64,000 bases of DNA from Streptomyces sp. NA04227 (GTDB taxonomy: Bacteria > Actinomycetota > Actinomycetes > Streptomycetales > Streptomycetaceae), in assembly GCF_013364195.1 (NCBI RefSeq), contig NZ_CP054918.1:1539001-1603000 (forward strand). The letters are read 5' to 3'. A model generated the notes under the pieces. The model had not been told where the DNA came from. It saw only the letters and a program-made list of their open reading frames with translations, and made no database searches. A program made the position numbers and the translations under genes. Positions 48,230 to 59,011 of the stretch are shown piece after piece; positions within the stretch are counted from its first letter, which is position 1; each line of letters starts with the position of its first letter.

Positions 48230-49866
48230 CAACTCCCCTGGCCCACCGCCGACTTCGGATCGGTATCGGCGGTATCGCGATCGAGGCTTCGACCTTCTGT
48301 CCGCACCGCTCCACCCTCGCGGACTTCCGTCGCACCCGGGGGCAGGAGCTCCTGGACCGGTACGCCTGGACCGCTCCCGGTGGCGATCTGGCCGAACTCG
48401 TCGAGTGGGTACCGCTGTTGCACGCCGTGGCCCTGCCCGGCGGCCCGGTGGAGGCCGAGTCGTATCTGCTCCTGAAGGACGAGCTGGTGGCCCGGCTGCG
48501 GGCGGCGGGGCCGCTGGACGGTCTGGTGTACGACATCCACGGCGCCATGAGCGTGGTGGGCCTCACCGACGCGGAGGCGGACCTGACCGAGGCGGTACGG
48601 GCCGCGCTCGACGCGAACGGCACCCCGGACGACCCGGTCGGTGGGCGCCCGATGATCTCCGCGGCGATGGATCTGCACGGCAATGTCTCCCACCGCTTCG
48701 CGGCCCCGATCGACCTGCTCACGGCGCACCGGCTCGCCCCGCACGAGGACGCCTGGGTGACCCGGGAACGCGCCGCCCGCAATCTCGTGCGCTGTCTGAC
48801 CGAAGGGCTGCGCCCGCACCGCGCCTGGGCGCAGATCCCGGTACTGCTGCCCGGCGAGAAGACCAGCACCCGCCTGGAGCCCGCCAAGTCGCTGTACGCC
48901 TCGCTCGCCGACACGGAGCGGCTGCCGGGCATCCTCGACGCCGCGCTCTGGGTGGGCTACGCCTGGGCCGACGAGCCGCGCTGCCGGGCCGCCGTGGTCG
49001 TCACCGGCGAGGACGCCGAACTGGCGTGCGCCCAGGCGCACTTGCTGGCCCGGCGTTATTGGCGGGCGCGCCGCGAGTTCGCGTTCGTCGGGCCGACCGG
49101 CACCGCCGAGGAGTGTGTCGCCCGGGCCGTCGCCGCCACCGAACGCCCCTTCCTGGTCAGCGACTCCGGCGACAATCCGACGGCGGGCGGCGCGGGCGAC
49201 CTCGCGTACATGCTGCGCGTACTGCACGCGCACGAGGAGATCCGCGGCGGCCGGGTCACCGCCCTGCACGCGGGCATCACCGACCCCGCCGCCGTCGCCG
49301 ACTGCCTCGCGGCCGGTACGGGCGCCGAGGTCACCCTCGACGTCGGCGGCAAGGTCGACACCGGCCACGGCGGGCCGTACCGCCTGACGGGAACGGTGCG
49401 GGCCGTGCAGCGCGGGGGCGGGGCGGTGGTGCCGGAAACGGGGGTGCGGGACAGCGGGTGCGACTTGGCCGCCGTCACCTGCGGCGGACTCACCGTCGTC
49501 CTGACGAGCCGGCGCAAGCCCTTCCACACCCTGGCGGACTTCTCCGGCCCCGCCGAGGGCGGACTCGGCCTGGATCCACGGGAGTTCGACGTCGTGGCCG
49601 TCAAGATCGGCTATCTGGAACCGCAACTCCACGACATCGCCGCGGACTGGCTGCTCGCCCTCACCCCGGGCGGCGTCGACCAGGACCTGCCACGGCTCGG
49701 CCACCACCGCGTCGAACGCCCGCTGTACCCCTTCGACGAGGACGCCTTCGAGGGCCCGTTCACCGAGGGCTCGTCCGCAGAGGGCCCTCGCACCGGCGCC
49801 GACGAGGAGCGGTCCGGGCCGGACCTGACACCCGTACTGCTGCCGCCGTTGCACGACAGGGTGTGA
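48226..49866 (+). CDS. M81-family metallopeptidase (MlrC-like)
   Basis: A 546-residue protein from ATG 48226, overlapping the ROK stop by four bases. Family traits are IGIGGIAIEASTFCPHRSTL, YDIHGAMSVVG, SAAMDLHGNVSHRFA, the DSGDNPTAGGAGD signature and the C-terminal VVAVKIGYLEPQLHDIAADWLLALTPGGVDQDL. MlrC is the M81 enzyme that finishes breakdown of linearised microcystin in some bacteria; most other M81 proteins have unknown substrates. The shared location with a Dpp-type importer suggests uptake and hydrolysis of an unusual peptide. The C-terminus is acidic and partly disordered. Confidence 0.9.
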   Translation: MTTPLAHRRLRIGIGGIAIEASTFCPHRSTLADFRRTRGQELLDRYAWTAPGGDLAELVEWVPLLHAVALPGGPVEAESYLLLKDELVARLRAAGPLDGLVYDIHGAMSVVGLTDAEADLTEAVRAALDANGTPDDPVGGRPMISAAMDLHGNVSHRFAAPIDLLTAHRLAPHEDAWVTRERAARNLVRCLTEGLRPHRAWAQIPVLLPGEKTSTRLEPAKSLYASLADTERLPGILDAALWVGYAWADEPRCRAAVVVTGEDAELACAQAHLLARRYWRARREFAFVGPTGTAEECVARAVAATERPFLVSDSGDNPTAGGAGDLAYMLRVLHAHEEIRGGRVTALHAGITDPAAVADCLAAGTGAEVTLDVGGKVDTGHGGPYRLTGTVRAVQRGGGAVVPETGVRDSGCDLAAVTCGGLTVVLTSRRKPFHTLADFSGPAEGGLGLDPREFDVVAVKIGYLEPQLHDIAADWLLALTPGGVDQDLPRLGHHRVERPLYPFDEDAFEGPFTEGSSAEGPRTGADEERSGPDLTPVLLPPLHDRV

Positions 49867-50207
49867 GGCGGGAGAACCTTGCACCCCTGAGGGCCGGACA
49901 TCCGGGCGCCCGATGCCCTAGGATCGCGTCTTTCCGGCCCGGGCGAGGCTCTGCCCGCGGCCCCATCGCTCCTCCCTCACCGATCCTCCCTCCACCGCTC
50001 CTCCCCCACCGGTGCACCGTCGCCCCGGCGGCGCTCCTCCCGCGTTCCGCCGGTCCACGCTCCGTACGCCCCCGAGTCCGCATGCCGGACGCTTGGCGGC
50101 GATCTGAGGGGTGCCGCCCGCAACGTCCCAGCGCAGGGCAGTGATAGTACGGAACTATCACCTTTCGGCATTGGCGCCGACCGGGCGCCGTCCACAACGG
50201 TGGATCC
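49867..50207. other. Gap after the M81 gene
   Basis: 341 bp. A C-rich middle (tcctccctcaccgatcctcc) shows no coding sense. An operator-like inverted repeat lies at 50141-50161; otherwise I see nothing. Confidence 0.4.
50141..50161. promoter_or_regulatory. Inverted repeat upstream of the 120-aa gene
   Basis: gtgatagt, centre acgga, actatcac: an AT-richer, 8-bp perfect inverted repeat ~47 bp before the start codon. It may be an operator for a regulator encoded elsewhere. Confidence 0.5.
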
Positions 50208-50570
50208 ATGACTGACGGGCGAACCACACCCCGGTTCCCGCCGAGCCCCCAGTCCGTCGTCCGGCACAGTCCGGTCGTGGACGAGGGGCAAGGCTGCCCG
50301 TCATGCGCCGCGCAGAACTGGGAGAGCGTCCGGCTGGCGAACGCCACCGAGCTGCTCGACCAAGCGGCGCGCGTGCTGCGTGAACGGCGCTGGACTGCCG
50401 GTGAACTGCACCTTCTGGCAGTCCAGTTGACGGAAACGCTGCGCGACGTCCACCGGATCGCCGAGAGCAGGGGCTCCCCACCCCGCGCCCTCTGCGTTCG
50501 GCCGGGCGAGGCCGCACCCCGCGGCGAGGGCTCCGGCAGCGGACCCTTGCTCGCGGATGCCTGCGGCTGA
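50208..50570 (+). CDS. Small Streptomyces protein with CPSC motif
   Basis: A 120-residue protein from ATG 50208. An N-terminal CPSCAAQNWESVRLANATELLDQAARVLRERRW and a helix LLAVQLTETLRDVHRIAESR form the conserved-looking part; the tail is Pro/Gly/Ser-rich. Small proteins of this form occur in Streptomyces near regulatory genes, but I know no function. A palindrome lies upstream and a convergent terminator downstream. Confidence 0.65.
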   Translation: MTDGRTTPRFPPSPQSVVRHSPVVDEGQGCPSCAAQNWESVRLANATELLDQAARVLRERRWTAGELHLLAVQLTETLRDVHRIAESRGSPPRALCVRPGEAAPRGEGSGSGPLLADACG

Positions 50571-50634
50571 GAACCGGCGGCGCGTGGGCGGTACGTGACA
50601 CACCCCTCATGGACCGCCACCCCCCACAGGGGCC

Positions 50635-50679
50635 GGGCGGGCGTTCCAGATCTCCCCCAAGATTCTGGAACACCCGCCC
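50635..50679. terminator. Bidirectional terminator
   Basis: gggcgggcgttccag (50635-50649) and ctggaacacccgccc (50665-50679) pair with one mismatch, between convergent small genes. Confidence 0.8.
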
Positions 50680-50792
50680 GGTACCGCTTTCCCCTCCCTC
50701 TTTCCTCCTTGCCCCCCCCCGGATCCCCCCGTTTCCTCTTCCGGCTTCGGCTTCGGCTTCCTCGGCTTCCTTCGGCCGCTACTCCCCCGCCG

Positions 50793-51077
50793 TCAGCGGC
50801 TGTAGCGCATGAGCGCCCGCACCATGTGGCAGGTGGTGTCCGACGGCGGGTGGATCCCGACGCATTCGGCGGTCGCCCGGATCCTCTTGTTGTGCGCCTG
50901 GTTGGGCATGTGCACACCCGAGTCCAGGAGTGCTATCGCCAGCCGCATGGCCTTCAGACGGCGGTTGTGCGTGATGTACCACTCGCGCGGGCGGCCCGGA
51001 GGCAGCTTCTTCTTGGCGAGCGGGGTGTACGGCAGGTCGATCGGCAGGGACATCTGGTCGAGAACGGCAGACGGCAC
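50793..51077 (-). CDS. Small Streptomyces protein, 94 aa
   Basis: Read from GTG 51077: the ribosome-binding site aggagg directly touches an ATG at 51083, whereas the GTG six bases on has good spacing. The protein contains QMSLPIDLPYTPLAKKKLPPGRPREWYITHNRRLKAMRLAIALL and DSGVHMPNQAHNKRIRATAE, then a cysteine-containing end. It is basic and apparently soluble; its function is unknown to me. It is convergent with the 50208 gene. Confidence 0.7.
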   Translation of the reverse strand: MPSAVLDQMSLPIDLPYTPLAKKKLPPGRPREWYITHNRRLKAMRLAIALLDSGVHMPNQAHNKRIRATAECVGIHPPSDTTCHMVRALMRYSR

Positions 51078-51316
51078 AGGCATCCTCCTGTCGTGGCCGG
51101 AAGAGAACCGGAAATTCCCCGGTCCCTCCCTCGAACACTGCTTCTATTCTACCGTCCGGGACTGACAACAACCCCTGCTCACAGGCACTTTGTGGCCCTC
51201 GGAGGCGGTCGCCGCGAGCCCCCGCGCGCACCCCCGCGTACGCCCCGCGTACACCCGCCGCACGATGCCGTACGCCCGATTCACGCCAGGGTCCGTCCGC
51301 ACGTACCGTGGGCCCC

Positions 51317-51688
51317 ATGGAGATCTGGATCAACCCCGCCTGCTCGAAGTGCCGTACGGCCGTGAAGCTCCTCGACGAGGAGGGTGCCGCGTACACGGTG
51401 CGCAAGTACCTGGAGGAGGTGCCGAGCGAGTCGGAGATCCGCGCGGTCCTCGACCGGCTCGGTCTGGAGCCCTGGGACATCACGCGCACCCAGGAGGACG
51501 AGGCCAAGGAGCTGGGCCTCAAGGACCGCGAGGCCTGGCCGCGCGACGCCTCCGGCCGCGACCGCTGGATCGCCGCACTGTCCGCCCATCCCCGGCTGAT
51601 CCAGCGCCCGATCATCACGGCGGACGACGGCACCGCCGTGGTGGCCCGCACGGACGAGGCGGTACGGGACGCGATCTCGCGCGGCTGA
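51317..51688 (+). CDS. ArsC-family protein (arsenate reductase-like)
   Basis: A 123-residue protein from ATG 51317 (MEIWINPACSKCRTAVKLLDEEG); a GTG nine bases upstream (51308) is an alternative. CSKC carries the catalytic cysteine, and RPIITADDGTAVVARTDEAVRDAI is the usual C-terminal substrate-binding part of ArsC/Spx-fold proteins. In characterised ArsC enzymes this fold reduces arsenate using glutaredoxin; many homologues have other or unknown roles. No arsenite exporter is adjacent. A perfect hairpin follows. Confidence 0.85.
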   Translation: MEIWINPACSKCRTAVKLLDEEGAAYTVRKYLEEVPSESEIRAVLDRLGLEPWDITRTQEDEAKELGLKDREAWPRDASGRDRWIAALSAHPRLIQRPIITADDGTAVVARTDEAVRDAISRG

Positions 51689-51719
51689 GCCGATCCGGGG
51701 ATGCCCCCAACTGCCGTAC

Positions 51720-51761
51720 CACCGGGGCGGGTTCAGACAGATGCCTGAACCCGCCCCGGTG
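51720..51761. terminator. Bidirectional terminator
   Basis: caccggggcgggttcag pairs perfectly (17 bp) with ctgaacccgccccggtg around an 8-base loop, between the convergent ArsC-like and UvrA-like genes. Confidence 0.9.
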
Positions 51762-51800
51762 TCGCGCACCGCGCTGCTGGATGTCGTACTACGGCCTCGC

Positions 51801-54206
<2,406 letters not shown>

Positions 54207-54350
54207 GGTGTCTCCAAATGTCGTGCGGGGCGGCCGGTTCGGCCCCCGTCGGTGTCGCTCGCCCCGGGCCCGCGGCTTCGGGGCCCTGTCGTGGGGCTGT
54301 GTCGTGGAGCGGTGTCCGCTGCGGCGCGGCCTGCGTGGTTCCGGCCGCGA

Positions 54351-54393
54351 CCGCCGATACCGGTCAGCGGTGTCGGCTGACCGGTATCGGCGG
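54351..54393. promoter_or_regulatory. 18-bp perfect inverted repeat upstream of the UvrA-like gene
   Basis: ccgccgataccggtcagc (54351-54368) pairs exactly with gctgaccggtatcggcgg (54376-54393), seven bases apart. It could be the terminator of the VOC operon or a repressor site for the UvrA-like gene 145 bp downstream. The rest of this 374-bp gap is GC-rich and without other features. Confidence 0.6.
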
Positions 54394-54580
54394 CGCGGTC
54401 CGTCGGGACGCTCGGCGCGCGGCACCGGGCGGCGGGGCCCGTGGCTGGTGGAGTCACGGGCCCGGCCGGGCGGCTTGGGGTTCGCCGCCAGAGTAACCCC
54501 CGGCTTCGCGGAGCAGGGCTCAGATTTTCCGCCGCGGGGCCCGCCGCGGTCGGCGTGCGGGGATGACTACGGAGTCGGGC

Positions 54581-54997
54581 TCACTGCTTGCGGGGCTGGT
54601 TGAAGCGGAGCATGTTCCCGGACGGGTCGCGGAAGGCGCAGTCGCGGACGCCGTACGGCTGGTCGGTGGGCTCCTGGAGGACTTCGCCGCCCGCCGCCGC
54701 GATGCGCTCGAAGGTGGCGTCGACGTCGTCGGTGCGGAAGATGACGCCGCGCAGCAGGCCCTTGGCGAGCAGTTCGGCCATGGCCTGCCGGTCGGCCGCA
54801 GGGGCGTTGGGGTCGGCGAGCGGCGGTTCGAGCACGATGTCCAGATCGGGCTGCGCGGGCGAGCCGACGGTCACCCAGCGCATGCCCTCGAAGGCGACGT
54901 CGTTGCGGACCTCGAAGCCGAGTACGTCCCGGTAGAAAGCGAGCGCCTTGTCGTGGTCGTCGACGGCGATGAAGCAGGTGGAAAGGTTGATGTCCAT
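54581..54997 (-). CDS. VOC-family protein (glyoxalase/bleomycin-resistance-like)
   Basis: A 138-residue protein from ATG 54997 (MDINLSTCFIAVDDHDKALAFYRDVLGFEV). The two paired beta-alpha-beta units, the second with GVIFRTDDVDATFERIAAAGGEVL, and YGVRDCAFRDPSGNMLRFNQP at the end are typical. The superfamily includes dioxygenases, glyoxalases and drug-binding proteins, and the substrate cannot be told. It lies 10 bp after the AraC gene in a two-gene operon. Confidence 0.9.
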   Translation of the reverse strand: MDINLSTCFIAVDDHDKALAFYRDVLGFEVRNDVAFEGMRWVTVGSPAQPDLDIVLEPPLADPNAPAADRQAMAELLAKGLLRGVIFRTDDVDATFERIAAAGGEVLQEPTDQPYGVRDCAFRDPSGNMLRFNQPRKQ

Positions 54998-55007
54998 GCG
55001 CTTCACG

Positions 55008-55427
55008 CTACGAGCGGGGGTCGGCTTTCGCTTCTCCATTCCTGACCGGTCGCGTATGGATCTTGGCGATGCACGCCGGGATGGCCGCGCCGTCCCCGTG
55101 GTCGCGGGCCCGGTACGCGCTCGGGCTCTCCCCGACCAGCTCGGTGAACCGCGAGCTGAACGACCCGAGCGACGTACAGCCGACCTCGAAACAGACCTCG
55201 GTCACCGAGAGATCGCCGCGCCGCAGCAGCGCCTTGGCCCGCTCGATCCGGCGCGTCATCAGATAGCTGTACGGGGTCTCGCCGTAGGCGGCACGGAAGC
55301 TGCGGGCGAAGTGGCCCGTGGACATCAGGGCGGTCCGCGCCAGCGCCGGTACGTCGAGCGGCTGCGCGTAGTCGCGGTCCATCACGTCACGGGCCCGGCG
55401 CAGCCGGACGAGGTCCTCCAGGTTCAC
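55008..55427 (-). CDS. AraC-family regulator, HTH domain only
   Basis: A 139-residue protein whose body is the double HTH: LDVPALARTALMSTGHFARSFRAAYGETPYSYLMTRRIERAKALLRRG, then LSVTEVCFEVGCTSLGSFSSRFTELVGESPSAYR. There is no separate ligand-binding domain; short AraC proteins like this often pair with a small enzyme. It probably controls the VOC gene that follows 10 bp downstream. Confidence 0.9.
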   Translation of the reverse strand: MNLEDLVRLRRARDVMDRDYAQPLDVPALARTALMSTGHFARSFRAAYGETPYSYLMTRRIERAKALLRRGDLSVTEVCFEVGCTSLGSFSSRFTELVGESPSAYRARDHGDGAAIPACIAKIHTRPVRNGEAKADPRS

Positions 55428-55514
55428 TTGACCAGCGTCGCACAGGGGCGGGCGGGGCCGAGGGGACGAGCGTGGGGGCGGTCCGCCGAGGGGTGGGCGG
55501 CGGCTCCGGCGAGG

Positions 55515-56531
55515 TCAGGGGGCGTCCGCGCCCGCACGGTCCGTGCTGCTTGCGCTGTCGGTGTCAGTGCCGGTGCCGCTGCCGGTGCCGGTGTCACTGC
55601 CGCTGTCGCTGTCGCTGTCGGGGCGTTCCGTACGGGAGCGGGAGCGGGACACCGCCACGCCCGCCAGGCACAGAGCGCCGCCGAGGAGGGTTAGCCAGGC
55701 CGGTACCTCTTCCAGGAAGACCCAGCTGAGCAGTACGACGATGGCCGGGACGGCGTAGGTGGTCGCGCCCAGCTTTCCCGCGGGCGTGCGCGCGAGGGCG
55801 TAGCTCCAGGTGGTGAACGCGAGCGCGGTGGGGACCACGCCGAGGTACACCATGTTGAGGGTCGCGGAGGCCGGGGCCTCGGGCAGTTCCGTCGCCAGTT
55901 GTCCCGCGAAGGGCAGACAGGCCGCAGTGCCGACGAGACAACTGAACGCGGTGACCTGCAACGGGGTTCCGTAGGAGAGCGCGGGCTTCTGGGCGATCAC
56001 GCCCGCCGCGTACGCCACCGCCGCGAGCAGGCAGAGCACCACGCCGAGCAGCGGGGTCCCGTCCGAGGAATCGGAGGACCCGGCGGACATCGACAGACCG
56101 ACCACCACCGCGCCGCCGAAGGAGACGGCCATCCCCACGATCAGCCGGCGCGGCAGGGCCTCGCCGAGCAACCGGGCCGCGAGCAGTGCCATCAGGATCG
56201 GTCCGATGTTCACAAGCAGGGCCGCCGTGCCCGCGTCGACCAGGCGCTCGCCCCAGTTCAGGGCGACCATGTACCCGCCGAACCAGACCACGCCGGCTAT
56301 TACGATCCCCCGCCACGCCTCGCGGGGCGGGAACCCCTCCCGCCGGACGAGCACCAGCACGACCAGCACCACGGAGGCGGCGGCCAGCCGTCCCAGCGCC
56401 AGCGCGCCGGGCGAGAAGGCGGATCCGGCGCTGCGGATCGAGACGAAGGCGGAGGCCCAGGAGAACACGGTGAAACACACCGCGCCGACCGTGAGCGCGG
56501 CGGGCGAGGAAGCCGTCAGGCGGGATCTCAT
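55515..56531 (-). CDS. EamA-family (DMT) exporter
   Basis: A 338-residue protein from ATG 56531 (MRSRLTASSPAALTVGAVCFTVF); a GTG at 56540 is an alternative. About ten transmembrane helices form two EamA repeats, for example FSPGALALGRLAAASVVLVVLV and VYLGVVPTALAFTTWSYALA. The C-terminal tail is low-complexity (SDSDSDSGSDTGTGSGTGT), from hexamer DNA repeats. Drug/metabolite transporters export amino acids, sugars or drugs; the substrate is unknown. The ArsR regulator gene lies upstream on the same strand, and both upstream regions share an operator-like motif. Confidence 0.9.
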   Translation of the reverse strand: MRSRLTASSPAALTVGAVCFTVFSWASAFVSIRSAGSAFSPGALALGRLAAASVVLVVLVLVRREGFPPREAWRGIVIAGVVWFGGYMVALNWGERLVDAGTAALLVNIGPILMALLAARLLGEALPRRLIVGMAVSFGGAVVVGLSMSAGSSDSSDGTPLLGVVLCLLAAVAYAAGVIAQKPALSYGTPLQVTAFSCLVGTAACLPFAGQLATELPEAPASATLNMVYLGVVPTALAFTTWSYALARTPAGKLGATTYAVPAIVVLLSWVFLEEVPAWLTLLGGALCLAGVAVSRSRSRTERPDSDSDSGSDTGTGSGTGTDTDSASSTDRAGADAP

Positions 56532-56553
56532 GGCCGACACTCTAGGAGTGCTT

Positions 56554-56574
56554 CATTTCGGCGTCCACCGAAAT
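56554..56574. promoter_or_regulatory. Operator-like motif before the EamA gene
   Basis: catttcgg then cgtcc then accgaaat: an imperfect inverted repeat about 25 bp upstream of the EamA start codon. It shares 16 of 21 positions with 57425-57445 upstream of the ArsR gene. Confidence 0.6.
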
Positions 56575-56644
56575 ATTAATCCGCCGAAACAGTGGCTCGT
56601 CCCTGCCGGATCGCACCAGGGCGCGAACTCCGCCGGAAATGCGA

Positions 56645-57406
56645 TCACACACGTACAAAGCTCACGTCGACACCCAGGAGTTCCCCGAACGCCCGCTCAC
56701 CAGCCTCGGTGACCAGCAGCCCCCGCCCTCCCTCGGCCGGACGTACGACCCACTCCAGCCGCAGGGCCTGCGCGCAGAGGCGGGCGCCCGCGAGACCGCC
56801 GAGGTGGCGGCGGCGTTCGGTCCAGTCCAGGCAGGAGCTGGCCACCGGTCGCCGACCGCGGCCGGCGAGGTCGACCCCGGCCCGCGCGAACCACTCCCGG
56901 CCCTGGTCCGTCAGCTCGAACACCCCGTCCGTACACAGGAGTTCACGTTCCTCCATGGCATCGGTCACCGCCATGCCGAGACGTCCGGCGAAGTGGTCGT
57001 AGCAGGTACGGGCGCGGGCCAGCGGGTCCGGCGCGGACACCACCGGAACGGTGTGCGCGGCGTCCCGGCCGGGGACGGCGTGCGCGGCGAGATCGTCGAC
57101 GAGCCGCGCGGTCCGCGCGTCGGCGATACGGACGTAGCTGTGCCGCCCCTGCCGTTCGGTCACGCAGATGCCGGCGGCGAGCAGCTTCGCCAGGTGGCCG
57201 CTGACCGTGGACGCCGCGACGCCCGTGATCCGGGCCAGTTCCCCCGCCGTCCAGGCGCGGCCCTCGAGCAGCGCCATACAGATGGCCGCCCGGGTCTCGT
57301 CGGCCAGCGCCGCCGCCAGCGCGGCGAGGCGCGCGGCGGGAGCCGAGGATCCGTTCGCGGAGGGCTCGGCGGAGGCGGCATGACGAGAAGGCGGGGTGCT
57401 GGCCAT
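56645..57406 (-). CDS. ArsR-type regulator
   Basis: A 253-residue protein from ATG 57406 (MASTPPSRHAASAEP); in-frame starts at 57424 and 57439 would place translation within the operator-like motif. The winged helix is LADETRAAICMALLEGRAWTAGELARITGVAASTVSGHLAKLLAAGICVTERQGRHSYVRIAD, an ArsR/SmtB-like domain, followed by a C-terminal domain with CYDHFAGRLGMAVTDAMEER and SCLDWTERRRHLGGLAGARL. It probably regulates itself and the EamA exporter through the shared motif. The ligand is unknown. Confidence 0.88.
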   Translation of the reverse strand: MASTPPSRHAASAEPSANGSSAPAARLAALAAALADETRAAICMALLEGRAWTAGELARITGVAASTVSGHLAKLLAAGICVTERQGRHSYVRIADARTARLVDDLAAHAVPGRDAAHTVPVVSAPDPLARARTCYDHFAGRLGMAVTDAMEERELLCTDGVFELTDQGREWFARAGVDLAGRGRRPVASSCLDWTERRRHLGGLAGARLCAQALRLEWVVRPAEGGRGLLVTEAGERAFGELLGVDVSFVRV

Positions 57407-57424
57407 GCCTCCAGAATGCCTCAT

Positions 57425-57445
57425 CACTTCGTCGGCCACCGAATG
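57425..57445. promoter_or_regulatory. Operator-like motif before the ArsR gene
   Basis: cacttcgtcggccaccgaatg, matching 16 of 21 positions of the motif before the EamA gene. Its position just ahead of the ArsR start suits autoregulation. Confidence 0.6.
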
Positions 57446-57479
57446 ATTCGGACGGTTCAGACCCCGAACCCGCCGTCGA

Positions 57480-57712
57480 CATTGATCGCCGCCACCGGCC
57501 TGAAGGCGGGCAGCATCTACGCGGCCTTCGGTTCCAAGGCCGCGCTCTTCGACCAGGTCGTCGACCGCTATCAGCGCGCCGTGTCCGGCGCCTACGTCGA
57601 CGACGCCACGGTCGCCGAGGGCATCGCGGTGGAGGCGGCGATGGGCGTGGGCCGGGCCGAGCTGCTCGACATGGTGGCCTTGCTCACGGCGCGGCTTCCC
57701 TGGGAGCGGTAG
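57480..57712 (+). pseudogene. Truncated TetR-family gene remnant
   Basis: The frame contains LIAATGLKAGSIYAAFGSKAALFDQVVDRYQRAV, the second half of a TetR HTH, followed by ~40 residues (AEGIAVEAAMGVGRAELLDMVALLTARLPWER) and a stop. The first HTH helix and most of the ligand-binding domain are absent, and the upstream bases do not form a plausible N-terminus. I read it as a decayed regulator gene. Confidence 0.6.
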
Positions 57713-57815
57713 GCGGCTCCCCTCAACTCGCGCGCCCGCCAGGTACGTTCACGCCCGGGCACCGCAGGGCCGTGTAACGCACGGGACCCGGTGGAAGCAC
57801 GGGTGAAATCTGCGG

Positions 57816-57845
57816 GAAACAATGCGTGGCTACCGTCACCGAAAC
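57816..57845 (+). promoter_or_regulatory. GlnR-like motif upstream of glnII
   Basis: Two gaaac half-sites (57816-57820 and 57841-57845) with tggctac and gtcac between them. GlnR activates glnII in Streptomyces, but the half-site spacing here is 25 bases rather than the regular 22 seen before glnA, so the exact box is uncertain. Confidence 0.45.
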
Positions 57846-57936
57846 CGTTAGCCGCAGGTGAGGGCCCACGCTGGAGCCTCGCGGCGCTGCCCCTGCGCTA
57901 CCGCCGTAGCGCGTAAGAACCCGCAGGTGAGAGTCG

Positions 57937-58974
57937 ATGACGTTCAAGGCCGAGTACATCTGGATCGACGGCACCGAGCCGACGGCGAAACTGCGCTCCA
58001 AGACGAAGATCCTCGCCGACGGTGCGAGCCGCACCGAGCTGCCGATCTGGGGCTTCGACGGCTCCAGCACCAACCAGGCCGAGGGGCACGCCTCCGACCG
58101 CGTGCTGAAGCCGGTCTTCGTCTGCCCGGACCCGATCCGCGGCGGCGACGACCTGCTCGTCCTGTGTGAGGTCCTCAACACGGACATGACCCCGCACTCC
58201 TCCAACACCCGTGCCGCGCTGGCCGAGGTCGAGGCCAGGTTCACCGCGCAGGAGCCGATCTTCGGCATCGAGCAGGAGTACACCTTCTTCGAGGGCGAGC
58301 GCCCGCTCGGCTTCCCGGTGGGCGGCTTCCCCGCCCCGCAGGGCGGCTACTACTGCGGTGTCGGCGCCGACGAGATCCACGGCCGTGACGTCGTCGAGGC
58401 ACACCTGGAGAACTGCCTGAAGGCCGGTCTCGGCATCTCCGGCATCAACGCCGAGGTCATGCCCGGCCAGTGGGAGTTCCAGGTCGGCCCGCTGGCGCCG
58501 CTGGAGGTCTCGGACCAGCTGTGGATCGCCCGCTGGCTGCTGTACCGCACCGCCGAGGACTTCAAGGTCTCGGCCACCCTCGACCCGAAGCCGGTCAAGG
58601 GCGACTGGAACGGCGCGGGCGCGCACACCAACTTCTCCACCAAGGCGATGCGCGAAGGACCTGAGGGTTATGCCGCCATCATCACCGCCTGCGAGTCGCT
58701 CGGTGAGGGCTCCAAGCCGCTCGACCACGTCAAGAACTACGGCGCGGGCATCGACGACCGTCTGACCGGTCTGCACGAGACCGCCCCGTGGAACGAGTAC
58801 AGCTACGGTGTCTCCGACCGCGGCGCCTCGGTCCGTATCCCGTGGCAGGTCGAGCAGGACGGCAAGGGCTACATCGAGGACCGCCGCCCGAACGCCAACG
58901 TCGACCCGTACGTGGTGACCCGCCTCCTGGTCGACACCTGCTGCGCCGCCCTGGAGAAGGCCGGCCAGGTCTGA
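57937..58974 (+). CDS. glnII: Glutamine synthetase type II
   Basis: A 345-residue, eukaryote-like glutamine synthetase from ATG 57937 (MTFKAEYIWIDGTEPTAKLRSKTKIL). Signatures are WGFDGSSTNQAEG, FGIEQEYTFFEG, PGQWEFQVGP, NGAGAHTNFSTKAMR and DRGASVRIP. Unlike GlnA it is not controlled by adenylylation. Streptomyces typically uses it alongside GlnA; a regulator resembling GlnRII is encoded shortly downstream. A terminator follows. Confidence 0.97.
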   Translation: MTFKAEYIWIDGTEPTAKLRSKTKILADGASRTELPIWGFDGSSTNQAEGHASDRVLKPVFVCPDPIRGGDDLLVLCEVLNTDMTPHSSNTRAALAEVEARFTAQEPIFGIEQEYTFFEGERPLGFPVGGFPAPQGGYYCGVGADEIHGRDVVEAHLENCLKAGLGISGINAEVMPGQWEFQVGPLAPLEVSDQLWIARWLLYRTAEDFKVSATLDPKPVKGDWNGAGAHTNFSTKAMREGPEGYAAIITACESLGEGSKPLDHVKNYGAGIDDRLTGLHETAPWNEYSYGVSDRGASVRIPWQVEQDGKGYIEDRRPNANVDPYVVTRLLVDTCCAALEKAGQV

Positions 58975-59011
58975 GTCACGCGCTTCCCGCGCACACGCAC
59001 ACGGCTGCAAG

